From Bacteroidales bacterium (GTDB taxonomy: Bacteria; Bacteroidota; Bacteroidia; Bacteroidales; Paludibacteraceae), in assembly GCA_015061145.1 (NCBI GenBank), contig SUXD01000020.1:1-47048 (forward strand): a stretch of DNA of 47,048 nt. Reading direction: 5' to 3'. Made by a program: the position numbers and the translations under genes. This document shows, one piece after another, positions 43,846 through 47,048 of this stretch (position 1 is its first letter; every line of letters starts with the position of its first letter). The notes below the pieces were generated by a model, which worked only from the letters and a program-made list of their open reading frames with translations, ran no database searches and was not told where the DNA came from.

Positions 43846-43940
43846 AATTTTAACTATTTTATTTTTAGTGTCGCAAATTTACAAATTTATATAATAGAGC
43901 GTAATGTAAATAACACTTATTTTGAGAAACTTTTGCCGTG

Positions 43941-45308
43941 TCATACAAATGCTTTCGACATCCATTTTTTGCCCCACCAGCGTTTGACAAAAATTATGCC
44001 TCGTATATTCTCGTCGAGCAAGAAGGCAAACCACATGCCTGCAAGTCCCCAACCGAGTGATAGGCCGAAATAATAACTCAATCCTACCGAAACGCTCCAC
44101 ATGACAATTATTCCGACTATGGTGCAGAAATATATGTCGCCGGCCGAACGGAGCGAATTCACGAAAAAGATGTTGATGGCGCGACCGTTTTCCAACAGTA
44201 CATCAATCCAAAGAATGACAATGCCCATGGCTATGATTTCTTTGTTATGCGTGAGGAATGGGAATATGAACTCGCCAGAAAGCGCCAACAGTATGGAGAT
44301 TACAAATGTGCAGAATATGGAAAGCTTGATGCCGTATTTGCCGAATACAAAGGCGGCGTTGCTGTGTCTTTCGCCCACCAGGTGCCCGATGACAATGGCT
44401 CCTCCTTGTCCAATGGCAAGAGAGAGCAGATATGAAAACATCACTAGGTTCATGCAATAGGCGCGTGCAGTGAGCGCCTCGTTGCCCAGCATATTAATGA
44501 AATAGGTGATGACAACTTGCGAAAGACTGTAGGATATCTGTTCGCCTGCAGAAGGAAGTCCTATCTTGAGCAGGTTGCCCAGCTCTTTTTTAGGAAATGG
44601 CAGAAACCATTGCAAAGGGAAACGGGGTATATGTTTTTTCTTGAGAAACAGGAATAGCAGCACTACAGCGACGCCACGGCTGAATGAGGTGGAAATGGCG
44701 GCTCCTTCGGCCCCCAGACGCGGCATGCCGAATGCTCCGAAAATGAGTATGTAGTTGCCGAAAAGGTTTATCACATTCACTACAAGCGTCACAACCATAG
44801 GATAGTATGCCTTGTCGGCAGCCCTTAGCGATGCCGAAAGTGTCATAGAAATGGCTTGCAGAAAAGCGAAAGCCCCCACTATCTTCATATATGGCAATCC
44901 GTCTGCCATCAAATCAGGCCGCAGTCCCATGATGCTGAGGATGGCGTGCCCTCCAGAATACAGCGCTACGCTTACCAATAGACCGATGACGGTGCTCAAA
45001 GCAATGGAAATGCCCACCACCTGCACTTCCTTTTTTCCTTCTTTGGCTCCTAAGTATTGTGCGCAAAGTACCGATGTACCTAATGCTACCACTTGAAAAA
45101 CAAGGAATGCCAGATTGACTATCTGATTGACAAAACCGACTGCTGCCACACTGTTGTCGCTGTATCGGCTGAGCATGAAGGTGTCTGTCGCTCCGAGCAT
45201 CATCACCAGCAGCGTCTCCAAGAATATGGGCATAGCGACATTTTTCAGACGCACGCGCAATTCTCCGCCCGAAAATACTTTCTTCATTCTAGTCGATACG
45301 AATTTCAT
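43941..45308 (-). CDS. MATE family efflux transporter
   Basis: This protein has 455 residues from the ATG at 45308 (MKFVSTRMKKVFSGG). That start overlaps the stop of the upstream epimerase gene as ATGA, so it is preferred over a frame start 36 bases earlier. It has about 12 membrane helices in two halves, with the MATE patterns MPIFLETLLVMMLGATDTFM, VLCAQYLGAKEGKKEVQVVG and GLPSAGEQISYSLSQVVITY, and IGHLVGERHSNAAFVFGKYG. MATE proteins export drugs or metabolites using sodium or proton gradients. Its substrate is unknown. It is the third gene of a chain with AlkD-like and epimerase genes. Confidence 0.9.
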   Translation of the reverse strand: MKFVSTRMKKVFSGGELRVRLKNVAMPIFLETLLVMMLGATDTFMLSRYSDNSVAAVGFVNQIVNLAFLVFQVVALGTSVLCAQYLGAKEGKKEVQVVGISIALSTVIGLLVSVALYSGGHAILSIMGLRPDLMADGLPYMKIVGAFAFLQAISMTLSASLRAADKAYYPMVVTLVVNVINLFGNYILIFGAFGMPRLGAEGAAISTSFSRGVAVVLLFLFLKKKHIPRFPLQWFLPFPKKELGNLLKIGLPSAGEQISYSLSQVVITYFINMLGNEALTARAYCMNLVMFSYLLSLAIGQGGAIVIGHLVGERHSNAAFVFGKYGIKLSIFCTFVISILLALSGEFIFPFLTHNKEIIAMGIVILWIDVLLENGRAINIFFVNSLRSAGDIYFCTIVGIIVMWSVSVGLSYYFGLSLGWGLAGMWFAFLLDENIRGIIFVKRWWGKKWMSKAFV

Positions 45309-46309
45309 GGTCTGTTCAAGGGGTTTTTGCTGGAGTTGCGCCATTCAAAAAAATCATTCATGCCGTCATCAAAGGAGATGGAGGGAGAGAATTGCAATTC
45401 CTGCCTTATTTTGCTCATGTCGGCATACAAGTGAATGTGCTCTGGCTGCTGGTCGTTACAGTTCGGCGTTAGTCCAAATTTTTGGGCAACAGACATGAAT
45501 GTTGAAAATTTTACGGGTACACCGCTCCCTACATTGTATGTCTTGGCCGGAATCTGTTTTATGTTCTGGTTATGTTCAATGATGACTTTGTTCAGCGCAA
45601 GTATAATGGCTTCTGCTGCATCATCGATATGTATGAAGTCGAGCATAGATTCGGTGTCGAAAGGAACAATGTCGGGATAAAGCATGACTGCCGAATCAGA
45701 ATTGACATAAGGTCCGTAAATGTACGAGAACCGCATTCCTGCTGTAGATATGCCATATTCCTTGCTGTATGCGTACGCCGACAGTTCGTTAGCTTTCTTG
45801 GCAGCCCCAAATAGGTCAGACGGTTTGTCGGAAACGGCTGATTCGGGGGTGGGAACAATGTCGCACTTGCCATATACGGCTATCGACGAGTTGTAAACGA
45901 TGTGACGAATGTTGTGTAAACGGCAGTTCTCCAAAATATTCAAAAAACCGATATAATCTCTTTGAATAGCCGCAAGCGGCGACTGTAAGTCTAAAGTTTC
46001 GTTGTCAAGATACGCGACTTTGTTGATTTTGAAGGTTTTGAAAATCTTTTTCAGCGTTTTTTCTTTTGCTATATCGGTGCGTATAAAAACAAAGTTGGAG
46101 AATGCCGCACTGCTCATTGCTTTGTCGTAGGGGAGTTCGTCGGGAGTGTCACACTGAATGCCAAGTCGTTGCAGTCGCGCTTTTTTCATCGGAAAGTCGT
46201 TGCCGGCTGAAGTTTCGTCAATTCCTACAACATCAACTCCATTCATTATCAGTCGCAATGACAATGCAGTGCCGAGGGCACCCGATGCTCCCGCTACCAA
46301 GATTCTCAT
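45305..46309 (-). CDS. NAD-dependent epimerase/dehydratase family protein
   Basis: This 334-residue extended short-chain dehydrogenase has the N-terminal nucleotide motif ILVAGASGALGTALSLRLIM (GxSGxxG), an aspartate/glutamate-rich second strand VDVVGIDE, YNSSIAVYGKCD with the catalytic serine region, YAYSKEYGIST with the YxxxK pair, and a sugar-side YIYGPYVNSDSA. Such enzymes act on nucleotide sugars or related substrates; the exact reaction cannot be read. It overlaps the AlkD-like gene by 4 bp upstream and the MATE gene by 4 bp downstream. Confidence 0.87.
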   Translation of the reverse strand: MRILVAGASGALGTALSLRLIMNGVDVVGIDETSAGNDFPMKKARLQRLGIQCDTPDELPYDKAMSSAAFSNFVFIRTDIAKEKTLKKIFKTFKINKVAYLDNETLDLQSPLAAIQRDYIGFLNILENCRLHNIRHIVYNSSIAVYGKCDIVPTPESAVSDKPSDLFGAAKKANELSAYAYSKEYGISTAGMRFSYIYGPYVNSDSAVMLYPDIVPFDTESMLDFIHIDDAAEAIILALNKVIIEHNQNIKQIPAKTYNVGSGVPVKFSTFMSVAQKFGLTPNCNDQQPEHIHLYADMSKIRQELQFSPSISFDDGMNDFFEWRNSSKNPLNRP

Positions 46310-46992
46310 TTCAAGTTTTTTATGATGTCTTTTGTTTCGTTGTCAATTCTGAATGAATCAGTTATTTTCCGACAAGTCATCTTTCTCAATTCAGGGGTAA
46401 GGGCCGCCTGTCGCAAAAAATCCAATGTTTCTTCTTTGTATTTTGCCATGGCTGTAGCTATTGTCCATGCAACAGCCATTTTCGCATAATATCCGTCATT
46501 GCTGAAGGTGTTGATTTCGTCAAAGATTTTTTTCAGATAATCTTTGTTGATGAAATGGCATAATGCCGATACAAAGGCGAATCGAACTTCAAATTCTTTC
46601 GGCGATTCAAAGTACGGACGCAGAAAATTCCACGATTCCGTCTGGTTTCGTTTCATGAATTTCAGTGTTGAAACAACGGTGTCGCAACTGGCCCAATTAT
46701 CTATTTTGGGAATGAATTCGCGCAGAATGTCGAAACGTGTTTGGTCGTCTGTTTTGGCATATCCGGCAATGCAACCGTAAATAATGGTTTCTTCCAGCGA
46801 TGTTGTTTCTATGCTTTTCAGGCAGTCAAGCCAGTCTTCGCGTTTGGCGGTCTCTTTTGCCAGACTTTTAACATAAGGAATTCTTGCGCCTATGATTATT
46901 TGGTTTGTAGGTGTGAGTTTTGCAGAAAAATCTTTGTATTTACAATCAGATTCTTCTTTTAACTTCTTCTTTATGTAAAGTCCGTAATTCAT
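46306..46992 (-). CDS. DNA alkylation repair protein, AlkD-like
   Basis: This 228-residue all-helical HEAT-like repeat protein matches the AlkD/AlkC DNA glycosylase superfamily. It begins MNYGLYIKKKLKEESDCKYK, has IGARIPYVKSLAKETAKR, the characteristic IDNWASCDTVVSTLKFMKRN segment with the conserved Trp and Asp, and VRFAFVSALCHFINKDYL, AKMAVAWTIATAMAKY. AlkD-type enzymes remove positively charged alkyl bases such as 3- and 7-methylpurines without base flipping. It is the first gene of the three-gene chain; 46993-47048 holds only AT-rich upstream sequence. Confidence 0.9.
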   Translation of the reverse strand: MNYGLYIKKKLKEESDCKYKDFSAKLTPTNQIIIGARIPYVKSLAKETAKREDWLDCLKSIETTSLEETIIYGCIAGYAKTDDQTRFDILREFIPKIDNWASCDTVVSTLKFMKRNQTESWNFLRPYFESPKEFEVRFAFVSALCHFINKDYLKKIFDEINTFSNDGYYAKMAVAWTIATAMAKYKEETLDFLRQAALTPELRKMTCRKITDSFRIDNETKDIIKNLK

Positions 46993-47048
46993 TATATATT
47001 AATTGTTTTTTGATTTGAAAGCCATGGACTATTGGAGTTAGAGATTAA

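Overview
The window looks like a chromosome segment from a member of the Bacteroidales. Many genes are preceded by the Bacteroidetes -7 promoter box TAnnTTTG. Two large secreted enzymes end in type IX secretion (T9SS-type) sorting domains. The protein families present (DUF3078, DUF3127, START-like, fused HisB, fused RibBA, two-gene MlaE/MlaF) are typical of this phylum. I cannot name the genus.

Layout. 1-1990 is an accessory stretch: two minus-strand genes of unknown role (one cut by the window edge) behind a long structured leader, next to the 3' end of a tRNA-Asn gene. 2139-9020 is a TPP-riboswitch-controlled thiamine operon on the minus strand, in the order thiD-thiS-tenI-thiE-thiG-thiC-thiH-thiF, with a mosaic repeat between thiC and thiH. 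9156-13581 is a second accessory stretch: a Fic AMP-transferase-type gene with a palindromic operator candidate, then a BcgI-like type IIB restriction-modification pair behind a second copy of the structured leader. 13652-15057 carries a DUF721 gene and recF. 15111-22342 holds two large secreted polysaccharide-active proteins that share carbohydrate-binding modules, one of them a rare-looking GH5 plus GH18 fusion. 22899-36617 is housekeeping: glutamine synthetase, RlmD-type rRNA methyltransferase, DUF3078 outer-membrane protein, LptF/G permease, RibBA, HisB, KdsB, an M16-family protein without zinc ligands, MlaE/MlaF and an Ldh-type oxidoreductase. 36750-42970 has a DUF1573 protein and an AraC regulator divergent from a TolC-HlyD-MFS efflux operon. 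43024-46992 has panB, then an AlkD-like, epimerase and MATE gene chain with 4-bp overlaps.

The most interesting signal is a pair of about 280-nt untranslated leaders, one before the unknown genes at 1-1212 and one before the BcgI-like operon. The two copies differ in primary sequence but keep the same architecture, including a core hairpin of exactly 95 nt in both, and several helices are kept by compensatory changes. This points to a selected RNA (or single-stranded DNA) structure attached to accessory, defence-type operons. A second signal is a family of mosaic intergenic repeats, mostly heptamers, found at three loci with the same block order.

All function calls are from reading the sequence; no database search was possible.
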